Positions 1 to 7,631 of a stretch of DNA of 14,155 nucleotides are shown piece by piece; position 1 is the stretch's first letter; each line of letters opens with the position of its first letter. The translations under genes were made by a program, and so were the position numbers. Source of the stretch: JBOFEH01 sp051650265 (GTDB taxonomy: Bacteria; Bacillota; Clostridia; Lachnospirales; Cellulosilyticaceae); the NCBI GenBank assembly GCA_051650265.1, contig JBOFIR010000205.1, forward strand, positions 1-14,155, in the 5' to 3' direction. A model generated the notes under the pieces. The model was not told where the DNA came from and ran no database searches. It saw nothing but the letters and a program-made list of their open reading frames with translations.

Positions 1-1111
1 CTCCTAATGGATCTACCAAATACTGATAGGTCGCCCCGCTCACATTTGGAATAGGATTTTGTGGTGGAAAACCATTATCTACCGTTACACTAAATTTAAT
101 GACTACACTTGCCCCTGCTGCTAAACTCGGAATATTGATGCCTAATCCTGGATGTGCACCTATCTGGTTAATTGCACCTATATACACGCTATTTGCTACA
201 AAGCTCATGCCAGCCGGTATACTATCTGCAAAGAGTATATTCGTCGCCTGTACATTTCCTGTATTCGTAAGGGTCGTGCTATACACTACAGTTTCTCCAA
301 ATGCTACTACTGCCTTATCTACTGACTTTACGGCAGTTAATGTCGCTTTATTGATTTGGGTGGTGACTTGATTGGAAGTAACTATCGGCGCACTCACTGG
401 AGGTTGTATAGGATCTACACTATACGTATATGCCACTTGACTTGTATTTAAAATAGGGTTTGGAACTGGAAAACTATTATTTACTAACACCTTAAAACTA
501 ACTACAATATTATTTCCTGCATGAAGTGTCCCTATATTCACACCCAATTGTGGAGATACACCAGGTATTCCTACCCCATTTACTACCACACTATCTCCCA
601 CAAAGGCGGTTCCAGCTGGTATATTATCTGTGAAAATTACATTATTCGCTTCTACACTGCCTATATTCGTCAAGGTTGTCGTATACGTTATTTCCTCACC
701 TAACTGCGCATACGCCTTGCTCACTGTTTTATTGGTTATAATCTCAGCATGATTAATTCTAGTTGCAACGGTATTAGAAGTAGCTGTTCCAGCAGTCGCT
801 CCTCCATAGTTATATTGTATTTGTGCAGTATTAAGTGTAGGATTAGGACTCGGTATACTCTGTACCACTACTTTAAAACTTACTGTAACACTTTGCCCTA
901 CTACTAATCCTCCAATATTAGCTCCCACCCCTGGATTAGCACCTGTTACAGGCACACCATCTACTTGTAAGCTATTGGCTACAAATGTTGTACCACCTGG
1001 AATAGGGTCTGTAAAGATCACATTGGTTAAGTTCACATTACTGTTATTTTTTATGGTTACTGTGTAGGTTAAGGTTTGGCCTATATCTGCTAGTGTTTTA
1101 TCTACACTTTT
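1..1111 (-). repeat. Three tandem DUF11 repeats (protein-level)
   Basis: Repeat 1 covers about 752-1111, repeat 2 about 353-730 and repeat 3 1-328 (cut by the edge), a period of about 127-134 codons. Each has a KxVxK start, a [IV]xFTDxIPAGT-like strand pair, a short NPGVGxNIG-like turn and a VSFKVxV strand. The DNA copies have diverged while the protein pattern is kept, so this is an old duplication. More repeats probably follow outside the window. Confidence 0.85.
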
Positions 1112-2236
1112 AATCATCTGTGTATCTAGCACAAGGATATCTATGATCATCCCAGAGGCATTAATCATATACGCATCCCCAGCTGTCGTAGCACGTATCA
1201 CTGCACTAGTCTGAGAATTAATCATATGAGTGGAGACATCTACATTAGTAATATCCCAACCTTGTCTTCCTCCTACCATATTTGAGCTTGTAGCCGGGCT
1301 CTGATTACGTGTCCCAAAGGTTCCTGTTGTATCCAATATTCCTGCATCATTATTAATCTGTGATCCAAAAAAGTTATTAGCTAAATTATTAGGCCCAGAT
1401 ACTGGTGTTAATGTGGCTGTCGTAGGACCAAAAAGTAATTGATCTCCTACAATATCCGCATCCCCTTCCTGCGCACTAACAAGAAGTCTTGCACTAACAG
1501 AACCAGATGGTTTAGTCATAAATCCAGACAACGGTATATCCACTATAGGTGCCTGCTGGGCATTCACTATTTGGGCACCTACCCACAAATAAATACCCCT
1601 ATCTGGTAAAGTTGGATTAGAGTACACCACTGCTAAAGTCCACCCTGCATGATTGGTTCGGCTATCATATTGCGGCAACGGCTCTAACAGGCCAGCTACC
1701 CTTTCTACAGAATACGTTCCAGCTCCCGCGGCCTGTACCAATGCCGTTACATTTGCACTGCGTTCATAAAACCTAATGGTCAAAGTATATGGCGTTCCTC
1801 CCCCTACATTGGCCACAAATCCATCTTGCTGTGCGGTAGCTGGATCAGGACTAACCGGTACTGGCGTTCCTCCAGGCGTTGTAAAGATAACAGGATTATC
1901 AATTATTCCTGAAATATCATCTAGATGCGTCCCTGTATTTGGGGGTAATTCTTGATAATAGTAATAATAACTTCCTCCCCAGATAAGCTCTGCATGCAAA
2001 ATAGTACTCCCTGGCGGTATCACTAGCCCCGCACTTGATCCATTCTCATTAATGTTCAATGTCGTTCCCGGCGGAAAAGTGGGTACTTGCAACCCCAGAT
2101 TTAAAGATGAGAATGCACCCTGACTGCCTTCCGTCCCAGCTTGGTTAAGGTTGATCACCTTACTGAGTCCCATAGTATTCCCCGTGAAAGTCATTGCCCC
2201 TTTAGTAGTTGTAGTATAACGACTTATAAGTGACAT
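1..2236 (-). CDS. DUF11-repeat large surface protein, N-terminal 745 residues (C-terminus beyond window)
   Basis: My translation of the minus strand from ATG at 2236 stays open to base 1, giving 745 residues with no stop. The start is fixed by AAAGGAG at 2243-2249, six bases upstream. Residues 1-370 form a conserved-looking head (MTFTGNTMGLSK, AELIWGGSYYYYY, NNFFGSQINNDAG, GGRQGWDITNVDVS). From memory this resembles the N-terminus of large Bacillus/Clostridium 'conserved repeat domain' proteins. From residue 376 there are three DUF11 repeats (starting near 376, 503 and 637), each with a KSVDK-like start, TNVIFTDPIPGGTTFVANS-like core and SFKVVV-like end. DUF11 repeats are beta-rich modules of very long cell-surface proteins. 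No Sec signal peptide is visible, so its export route is unclear. It is transcribed separately from the lyase operon upstream, behind a terminator. The family call is firm; the cellular role is unknown. Confidence 0.88.
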   Translation of the reverse strand, partial: MSLISRYTTTTKGAMTFTGNTMGLSKVINLNQAGTEGSQGAFSSLNLGLQVPTFPPGTTLNINENGSSAGLVIPPGSTILHAELIWGGSYYYYYQELPPNTGTHLDDISGIIDNPVIFTTPGGTPVPVSPDPATAQQDGFVANVGGGTPYTLTIRFYERSANVTALVQAAGAGTYSVERVAGLLEPLPQYDSRTNHAGWTLAVVYSNPTLPDRGIYLWVGAQIVNAQQAPIVDIPLSGFMTKPSGSVSARLLVSAQEGDADIVGDQLLFGPTTATLTPVSGPNNLANNFFGSQINNDAGILDTTGTFGTRNQSPATSSNMVGGRQGWDITNVDVSTHMINSQTSAVIRATTAGDAYMINASGMIIDILVLDTQMIKSVDKTLADIGQTLTYTVTIKNNSNVNLTNVIFTDPIPGGTTFVANSLQVDGVPVTGANPGVGANIGGLVVGQSVTVSFKVVVQSIPSPNPTLNTAQIQYNYGGATAGTATSNTVATRINHAEIITNKTVSKAYAQLGEEITYTTTLTNIGSVEANNVIFTDNIPAGTAFVGDSVVVNGVGIPGVSPQLGVNIGTLHAGNNIVVSFKVLVNNSFPVPNPILNTSQVAYTYSVDPIQPPVSAPIVTSNQVTTQINKATLTAVKSVDKAVVAFGETVVYSTTLTNTGNVQATNILFADSIPAGMSFVANSVYIGAINQIGAHPGLGINIPSLAAGASVVIKFSVTVDNGFPPQNPIPNVSGATYQYLVDPLG

Positions 2237-2242
2237 ATTAAG

Positions 2243-2249
2243 CTCCTTT
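2243..2249 (-). promoter_or_regulatory. Ribosome binding site of the DUF11 gene
   Basis: AAAGGAG on the minus strand lies six bases before ATG 2236. It decides the start of a gene whose other end is outside the window. Confidence 0.8.
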
Positions 2250-2321
2250 CTTTTATTTAACTCTCTATCATCTTATTCAAGAGATTACCTAATGTGCCTT
2301 TTTGAAACTTTGTTATCCTAT

Positions 2322-2365
2322 AAAAAAAGATGCCACCAAACTTAGTTCCCTAGTTTGATGGCATC
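2322..2365 (-). terminator. Intrinsic terminator of the glycan operon
   Basis: On the minus strand a 14-bp stem (arms 2352-2365 and 2329-2342, with a single mismatched pair) encloses a 9-base loop and is followed by seven T (2322-2328). It starts 14 bases after the stop of the lyase gene and separates the operon from the DUF11 gene. Confidence 0.93.
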
Positions 2366-2378
2366 CTTTGTAATCTAT

Positions 2379-4697
2379 TTATATCTGAATCGAAGGAACA
2401 GTCCAAAATTCCTCTTCACCATTTAATGTTCTTAGATAATACATTACAGTATAAACACCCGGTTCTTTAAATACATATTCCATGGTCTCACTATTACGAA
2501 TCATTTTATAGTAACTTCCATTTCGATAAATATACCATTTTACAGATGTTTTCCAGAAATATTCATAAATGATTTTAAACCGATAGTGATGATCTGCGAT
2601 TTGCTCCACTTGGCATGAGTCAATCATCAACTCTCTATAGGAAACTTTTGCAGTCACATCTTGATAATAACCATTTTCATAATTGATCTGTGCAATAACC
2701 TGCCTTACAACCTCCCCTTGTTGACTTTTCAAATAGAGTTTAATAATATAATTAACTTTATTTTTGAATTGGTAGTTGAGTATATTATCTTTGGTGTACA
2801 TTTGTTTATACTCTACATTACCATTCTCCTCCTCTAAAATATACCAAGCATAAGAAAGTCCCTCATCACCTATTGCATTCACTTGAATCATGACTACATC
2901 TATATCCATCATTTCCATATGATACCCAAGGATCCCTATCCTTTTTCTTTTCTTGAGTTGAATAGCGTATTGCTTTATACTATTTTTCACAAAGTATATT
3001 TTTTCCAACTCGGCATCATACCTATAATTTTGATAGGCTTGATTTGTCCCCTTTTCATCTTCTATTGTAATAAGTGTCAAGAAACTCGTTTTGTTCCCTA
3101 CCTTATCGAATTTGAGTGTATAGTTTTGTTCCACGCAATTGAGCCCTCTTGAAAGATGCCCATATTGGTTCTTTGCATCTCCCTGGTAAATCTCCAAGTG
3201 TGTTTCTTTTGTAAGCTGTGTAATCCTTACGCTATACGGTGTATGTTTCATTCTAAGGAGTACTTCAGAATCACTATTACTGATGACCTCTATCGTTTCT
3301 GATGTGTGAAATAATTGACTATACGTATGTTCTTCTTCAGAAATGATTTCATCATATAAAAGTATACTATCTTCCTTTAAATAATAAAAATGCCTATCAA
3401 TCTCTACGCCTTTATACATCTTGTTAAATGCTAAGACATAGTCATACTCCGGCTGCGTGATTTCATATTTGAGCATGCCTGTCTTGTAATCATTTGATAC
3501 TGTGGGAGAATAGGTTTGCCCATCTACAATCACTGTATTATGGGCACGAGCTGATATAAAGTATTCTCTTAGTGGATCACCATATACATAATTATACCAG
3601 CCCGGATCTACAAATATATCCATGCCTTTACTGTAGAACATAAAAGAAAGGTCATCTGCATGCTTATGGGTTTTGGAATGATATCCCGCTTTAAATGCCA
3701 CCCACGTAGCCTTGTCAAAATAATCCGCTTTCCAAGATTCACGATAGAGATAGTATCCTGATTGGGGATATATTTTTGTATTGCTCATAGGCATTATTCC
3801 TTCTTTTCCATATGTTGTTGCATAAAGAAGTTCTTGATTATTGAGTTTATAACCTAAAAATTTTTCTCTAATCCCATACCCACTACTTGTATCTCCAATT
3901 TCCGCCAAATTACAATCTGGTTTCATAGTATCTATGAGAAAATCAGTATACTTACTTATTTTCTCATAAATCCACGTCCCAAATGGGTCCTTATACATAT
4001 TCATACATGCTGCAACTTTTTCCAGGATCATCACAACGTCACTTTGATACCCTGGTGAATTTTCTATATGCACTGCTTCTTTATTAAATCCATATTCAAT
4101 CTGCATACATAGCCTTTGTTTTGCCTTTTCGATATAGCTTTTTTCTTGTTGATCATTCAAGTAATAAGCACTATAGATCAAGGCACAGTCTTGCATAATC
4201 CCATGATTATGGTTCCAAGTATAATAGAGATCATTGTACATATATTCTGCATGGTTTTTTATCAAATGCTTAACTTCCATAATAACTGTTGGTGTGATAA
4301 CACCCTTACTTTGAGTTGCCACAGTTGCAAAGTAAATCAAATTCTCTGTCCGCATCGCCACTGCATGATCATTCCACAAAAAAGCATTTCGCGGCCTACT
4401 TCTCTCATATGCACACCAACTTGTAATAAAGTTTTGTGCCAATAATAAGTAGCTACTTTCTTGACTGATCTGATATGCCTTAACTAAAAATGCTATTGCA
4501 TTAAGCCCCTGTAAAAAGAGCTGATACGTATTAGGCCCCCTTTGCAACTCTATCCCCCAGTTAATCGTCTCTATACTTGCAAATGTAGCATATTCTTTAT
4601 TGGTTTCATGGACAATAAGCTTTCCACTGAGTAGATCATCTGCAATCTCCAAGCATTTCTCTTCTGCAATAAGTGGTAGTTGGTCAAAGTAGCCCAT
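2379..4697 (-). CDS. Heparinase II/III-family polysaccharide lyase with two C-terminal Ig-like modules
   Basis: A 772-residue protein with the two-part layout of heparinase II/III and alginate-lyase-like enzymes. The alpha-helical toroid (about 40-290) contains WNHNHG (161-166), ENSPGYQ (212-218) and EIGDTSSGYG (266-275). The beta-sandwich domain (about 305-600) contains GYHSKTHKHADDLSF (338-352), FVDPGWYNY (362-370) and SARAHNTVIVDG (382-393). By analogy with heparinase II, His163/165, Tyr217 and His346 are candidate catalytic residues. Such enzymes cleave uronic-acid-containing glycans by beta-elimination; the substrate here is unknown. Residues 600-672 and 698-772 look like two extra Ig-like modules resembling those of the small protein encoded at 6014-6568. 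There is no signal peptide. AAGGGGGG precedes the ATG, and it is the last gene of the operon, 29 bases after the dehydrogenase. The lyase fold is well supported; activity is inferred. Confidence 0.88.
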   Translation of the reverse strand: MGYFDQLPLIAEEKCLEIADDLLSGKLIVHETNKEYATFASIETINWGIELQRGPNTYQLFLQGLNAIAFLVKAYQISQESSYLLLAQNFITSWCAYERSRPRNAFLWNDHAVAMRTENLIYFATVATQSKGVITPTVIMEVKHLIKNHAEYMYNDLYYTWNHNHGIMQDCALIYSAYYLNDQQEKSYIEKAKQRLCMQIEYGFNKEAVHIENSPGYQSDVVMILEKVAACMNMYKDPFGTWIYEKISKYTDFLIDTMKPDCNLAEIGDTSSGYGIREKFLGYKLNNQELLYATTYGKEGIMPMSNTKIYPQSGYYLYRESWKADYFDKATWVAFKAGYHSKTHKHADDLSFMFYSKGMDIFVDPGWYNYVYGDPLREYFISARAHNTVIVDGQTYSPTVSNDYKTGMLKYEITQPEYDYVLAFNKMYKGVEIDRHFYYLKEDSILLYDEIISEEEHTYSQLFHTSETIEVISNSDSEVLLRMKHTPYSVRITQLTKETHLEIYQGDAKNQYGHLSRGLNCVEQNYTLKFDKVGNKTSFLTLITIEDEKGTNQAYQNYRYDAELEKIYFVKNSIKQYAIQLKKRKRIGILGYHMEMMDIDVVMIQVNAIGDEGLSYAWYILEEENGNVEYKQMYTKDNILNYQFKNKVNYIIKLYLKSQQGEVVRQVIAQINYENGYYQDVTAKVSYRELMIDSCQVEQIADHHYRFKIIYEYFWKTSVKWYIYRNGSYYKMIRNSETMEYVFKEPGVYTVMYYLRTLNGEEEFWTVPSIQI

Positions 4698-4726
4698 TCT
4701 TTCCCCCCTTAATGCTTTGCGATCTT

Positions 4727-5995
4727 CTATCGCACGCTTTTGCCTAATACATAGTACTCTAGCCCTACATTCACTACATCATTCTCTCTGATACTATGGC
4801 GTGTATCCAATACTTTATTCCCTCTCATAAGTTCTGCTATCACCTTGAGTGGTAGATCATCAAACACACTATGATTGACGCCTAATACCAGCAAATCACT
4901 CCCCTTACACGCCTCTTCTAATGTCTGGAGTACATAGTCCTCACACTTTACATAAGGGTCAACAAGTGCTACCTCAAATCCTTGGTGCTCTAATAATTCT
5001 ACAAGTTCTATAATAGGACTTTCCCTGACATCATCAATATCTGGCTTATACGTGATACCTAGTACTGCTATTTTATGCGATTCTTGCCGTTGGGGGAGCA
5101 ATTGATTAATCATCTCTAAGACATGTTTCGGCATACTATCATTCATTTCACGTGATGTCCTGATCAGCTTAGCGATTTCACCATACTGCTCTACAATAAA
5201 CCAAGGATCCACTGCTAGGCAATGCCCTCCCACACCTGGGCCTGGAGATAAAAAGTTCACTCTAGGGTGTTTGTTACATAAATCTATAACTTCCCATACA
5301 TTAATCCCTATTTTTTCACATAGTAATGCAAGCTCATTAGCCAGTGCAATATTCACATCTCTAAAAGTGTTTTCCATAATCTTGCACATTTCTGCTGTTC
5401 GCGTATCCGTCATATACATTTCACCTTTAACAAAGGTGCTATAAACTTCTTTAATTCTACTGGCACAGTCTTTATTCAATCCCCCTATAATGCGACTATT
5501 TTGAACGAGTTCCTCTAATATTTTGCCTGGCAATACTCGCTCTGGACAATACCCCAAACCTATATCTTCTGGAATCCGATAGCCACTTTTTTCTAATATA
5601 GGTTTTACGATTTCTTCTGTTGCACCTATACGAGAGGTAGACTCTAATATGACCAAGTTACCCGGCCTCACATAGTCCACAATCGCCTCTGTAGCCGCAG
5701 CCACATAACTCATATCCGAATTTTTATTGTTTAAAATGGGTGTTGGTACTGTAATAATAAAAACATCTGCTTCTTGCGGCGTGGTTGCAACCTGTAGTCG
5801 TTTTGCATCTACGACCTCACTTACTAATTCTTGCAGAAAAGGCTCTTCAATAATCACTTTTCCACATCTAAGGGCTTCAACAACCTTTGTATTAACATCT
5901 ACCCCTAACACATGTGCTCCGTATTTTGCAAACATCGCCGCTGTAGGCAATCCAATATATCCCAGTCCAATAATACATATTTTGTGTGACATCAT
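4727..5995 (-). CDS. Nucleotide-sugar dehydrogenase, UDP-N-acetyl-D-mannosamine dehydrogenase (WecC)-like
   Basis: A 422-residue member of the UDP-glucose/GDP-mannose dehydrogenase family. It oxidises C6 of a UDP-sugar to a uronic acid with two NAD+. The N-terminal Rossmann motif GLGYIG is at 10-15, CPERVLPG at 150-157, the central helix segment KIMENTFRDVNIALANE at 205-221 and the active-site GPGVGGHC at 252-259 with catalytic Cys259. The C-terminal UDP-binding domain (about 308-422) includes DTRHSI at 397-402. The FRDVNIA and HPRVNFLSPGPGVGGHCLAVDPWF stretches point to the WecC/ManNAc subgroup rather than UDP-glucose dehydrogenase, though substrate cannot be proved from sequence. Two adjacent ATGs (5995 and 5992) sit just after GAAGGGGGAG, so the start may be one codon later. 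It probably supplies the uronic acid donor for the glycosyltransferases of this operon. Confidence 0.93.
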   Translation of the reverse strand: MMSHKICIIGLGYIGLPTAAMFAKYGAHVLGVDVNTKVVEALRCGKVIIEEPFLQELVSEVVDAKRLQVATTPQEADVFIITVPTPILNNKNSDMSYVAAATEAIVDYVRPGNLVILESTSRIGATEEIVKPILEKSGYRIPEDIGLGYCPERVLPGKILEELVQNSRIIGGLNKDCASRIKEVYSTFVKGEMYMTDTRTAEMCKIMENTFRDVNIALANELALLCEKIGINVWEVIDLCNKHPRVNFLSPGPGVGGHCLAVDPWFIVEQYGEIAKLIRTSREMNDSMPKHVLEMINQLLPQRQESHKIAVLGITYKPDIDDVRESPIIELVELLEHQGFEVALVDPYVKCEDYVLQTLEEACKGSDLLVLGVNHSVFDDLPLKVIAELMRGNKVLDTRHSIRENDVVNVGLEYYVLGKSVR

Positions 5996-6013
5996 ACTCC
6001 CCCTTCTTGTTAC

Positions 6014-6568
6014 TTACGAACTTATAACTTTACACGTATGTGTAATGACTTTATCCTCTATCCCAGTATTTTTGATAAGCCTCACAAACACTTGTACGCA
6101 ATACTCGCCACTTTCTTTTATTTTAAAATGCCATGAAGGATTACGCGTATAATAGATGCGTTCAACTACTACGCCGTCTCTCTTAAGGTAATATGCATAG
6201 TACTCTTTCGGCAACTGAAGTGCTGTTTCTACATGTACAATGAGTTCATCTTGTTTTTTCTCCAACGCTGTCTCTTTAATCAAAACAAAATCCTCTACAA
6301 AATCTAATATACCTGTCTGGGCAGTATGCACTTTATTTTTTCCATTATAAATATCAACACTGATGGTATATACCCCATAATGCATGGGCGTAAAGTAATA
6401 CACTCTATTAGAAGTCATCTGACTCTGCTCTATAATCTGATTATTTTCATGCACACGAAATATATATTGCTCCTGCATGACCTGTTCCCCTGTTACACTT
6501 ACACCCATATGTCTATTCAGTATCAGGCTCCCTTCCCTCATTTGCATGATGCCATATGAAGCTCCCAC
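6014..6568 (-). CDS. Small two-module protein of unknown function in the glycan operon
   Basis: A 184-residue protein that I do not recognise by name. It appears to hold two beta-rich modules, about residues 14-90 and 95-183. Each has aromatic and glycine positions like the three-tyrosine/Ig-like domains of clostridial surface proteins: YIFRVHENNQIIEQ then YYFTPMHYGVYTISVDIYN, and YAYYLKRDGVVVER then WHFKIKESGEYCVQVFVR. The C-terminus of the lyase encoded at 2379-4697 has the same pattern. There is no signal peptide, membrane segment or catalytic motif. The start is GTG; its ribosome binding site lies in the last codons of the upstream glycosyltransferase, and the gap between them is only 4 bases, so translation is probably coupled. 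It could be a glycan-binding or scaffold partner of the lyase (inference). Confidence 0.72.
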   Translation of the reverse strand: MGASYGIMQMREGSLILNRHMGVSVTGEQVMQEQYIFRVHENNQIIEQSQMTSNRVYYFTPMHYGVYTISVDIYNGKNKVHTAQTGILDFVEDFVLIKETALEKKQDELIVHVETALQLPKEYYAYYLKRDGVVVERIYYTRNPSWHFKIKESGEYCVQVFVRLIKNTGIEDKVITHTCKVISS

Positions 6569-6572
6569 GCGA

Positions 6573-7631
6573 TCACTCCCTTTTGATTCTGAACTGATTG
6601 AAATACTTCAAGATAACCGTCTGAAATGTCTGACACACACTTTCTGTTGAATAGATAGCTGTTTCATACTGTGGCTTCTTATCTATCTGTTTTTTAATTT
6701 TCTCACAAGCTTCATTTAAATCAGCCAATGTATACATGATATCGTCCCCATAAGGTTTGCATAATTCTACCAATGCACCTACCCTAGGAACAACAATAGG
6801 TATGTTCATACACATTGCCTCAAGCACTGTCATTCCAAAAGATTCATTCACTGTTGTAGATACATAGACCCCTCCTGACTGATATACAGATGCATAAATC
6901 TGCTTCATCTCATCATAGCCAATTGCACTATACCAAATTGTTTTATGCAATAAATTCGCCTCTAAAAGTTGGTTCATAAGCCGATCAACAACATCTTGCT
7001 TAGCTGTAATTCCACCTACCATCATATATCTTGCATTTTGTATCTTATATTCATATTCTAGTTTCTTTGCAATTTCAACGAAGTCATACCATCTCTTATG
7101 ATCATCTAATTTTCCCACCCACAATATAATAGGCCCACCTTCATCTCCCTTATCTTGAACAGGTTTAAATTTTTCTAAGCTCACACAATTAGGCATAACC
7201 TCTATGGGCAACAAACCTTGAAATCCATACTCTTTTTCTATGATTTGCTTCATATAATTTGAAGGTGTTAACATTAAGTGGATTTGCTTTTCATTCTTAA
7301 GAAACTTAATTTTTTCTAGATTTTTGGTGGTGGTATGCACTTCATTAATCACTAACCCCTTATACTGACACCTTGCAAGCCAACTATAAGCCTCATTTGT
7401 GTCAATAATAGAGATGACATCATAATCATTGGCAATGACTAGCTGCCTAAATTTTTCCGGATTATTGATAATATAGACATGCTCATAATCCCCAAATGCT
7501 TTTTTGCCACCATATTCCCCTAAAAACAAAAAATGGATCTCCCATCCTTGTCGCAACCCATCTAGACGATTAACAAGCTGTGTTGTTACACCACCTAGCA
7601 AACAATATTGGTATATAAACAATATTTTCAT
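6573..7631 (-). CDS. GT4-type glycosyltransferase
   Basis: A 352-residue GT-B fold enzyme. The N-terminal acceptor domain begins MKILFIYQYCLLGGVTTQL, with a glycine-rich loop typical of GT4 enzymes. The C-terminal donor domain starts near residue 167 with ILWVGKLDDHKRW (169-181). It carries the E-x7-E motif ESFGMTVLE (Glu263, Glu271), followed by IPIVVPRVGALVEL. These features indicate a retaining, nucleotide-sugar-dependent cytoplasmic transferase; donor and acceptor cannot be read from sequence. The ATG overlaps the stop of the upstream glycosyltransferase by four bases (ATGA, 7628-7631), so the two are probably translationally coupled and may act in sequence on one glycan. There are no membrane segments. 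Confidence 0.9.
   Translation of the reverse strand: MKILFIYQYCLLGGVTTQLVNRLDGLRQGWEIHFLFLGEYGGKKAFGDYEHVYIINNPEKFRQLVIANDYDVISIIDTNEAYSWLARCQYKGLVINEVHTTTKNLEKIKFLKNEKQIHLMLTPSNYMKQIIEKEYGFQGLLPIEVMPNCVSLEKFKPVQDKGDEGGPIILWVGKLDDHKRWYDFVEIAKKLEYEYKIQNARYMMVGGITAKQDVVDRLMNQLLEANLLHKTIWYSAIGYDEMKQIYASVYQSGGVYVSTTVNESFGMTVLEAMCMNIPIVVPRVGALVELCKPYGDDIMYTLADLNEACEKIKKQIDKKPQYETAIYSTESVCQTFQTVILKYFNQFRIKRE
6576..6580 (-). promoter_or_regulatory. Ribosome binding site inside the preceding gene, supporting a GTG start
   Basis: The last codons of the upstream glycosyltransferase read AAA AGG GAG TGA. The GGGAG within them lies seven bases before GTG 6568. This supports GTG over the later in-frame ATG codons, which are less well placed. 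Confidence 0.65.

Noticed and set aside
99..703. Plus-strand open frames of 90 and 60 codons
   Set aside because: They lie antisense to the continuous DUF11-repeat frame, have no ribosome binding site and no recognisable content.
1..1111. Regularly spaced similarity considered as a CRISPR or recent DNA duplication
   Set aside because: The period is about 390 bases, the DNA copies are diverged and only the protein pattern is conserved, as expected of DUF11 repeats.
2269..2280. TGAATA on the minus strand, resembling a sporulation sigma-G -35 ahead of the DUF11 gene
   Set aside because: At the right spacing the -10 would be poor, and transcription would begin inside the ribosome binding site.
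2883..4445. Plus-strand frames of about 90-110 codons
   Set aside because: They are antisense to the lyase gene, which has full family motifs; their compositions are those of reverse-strand shadows.
5727..6559. Plus-strand frames of 141 and 77 codons
   Set aside because: They are antisense to the dehydrogenase and small-protein genes, and no initiation signal fits.
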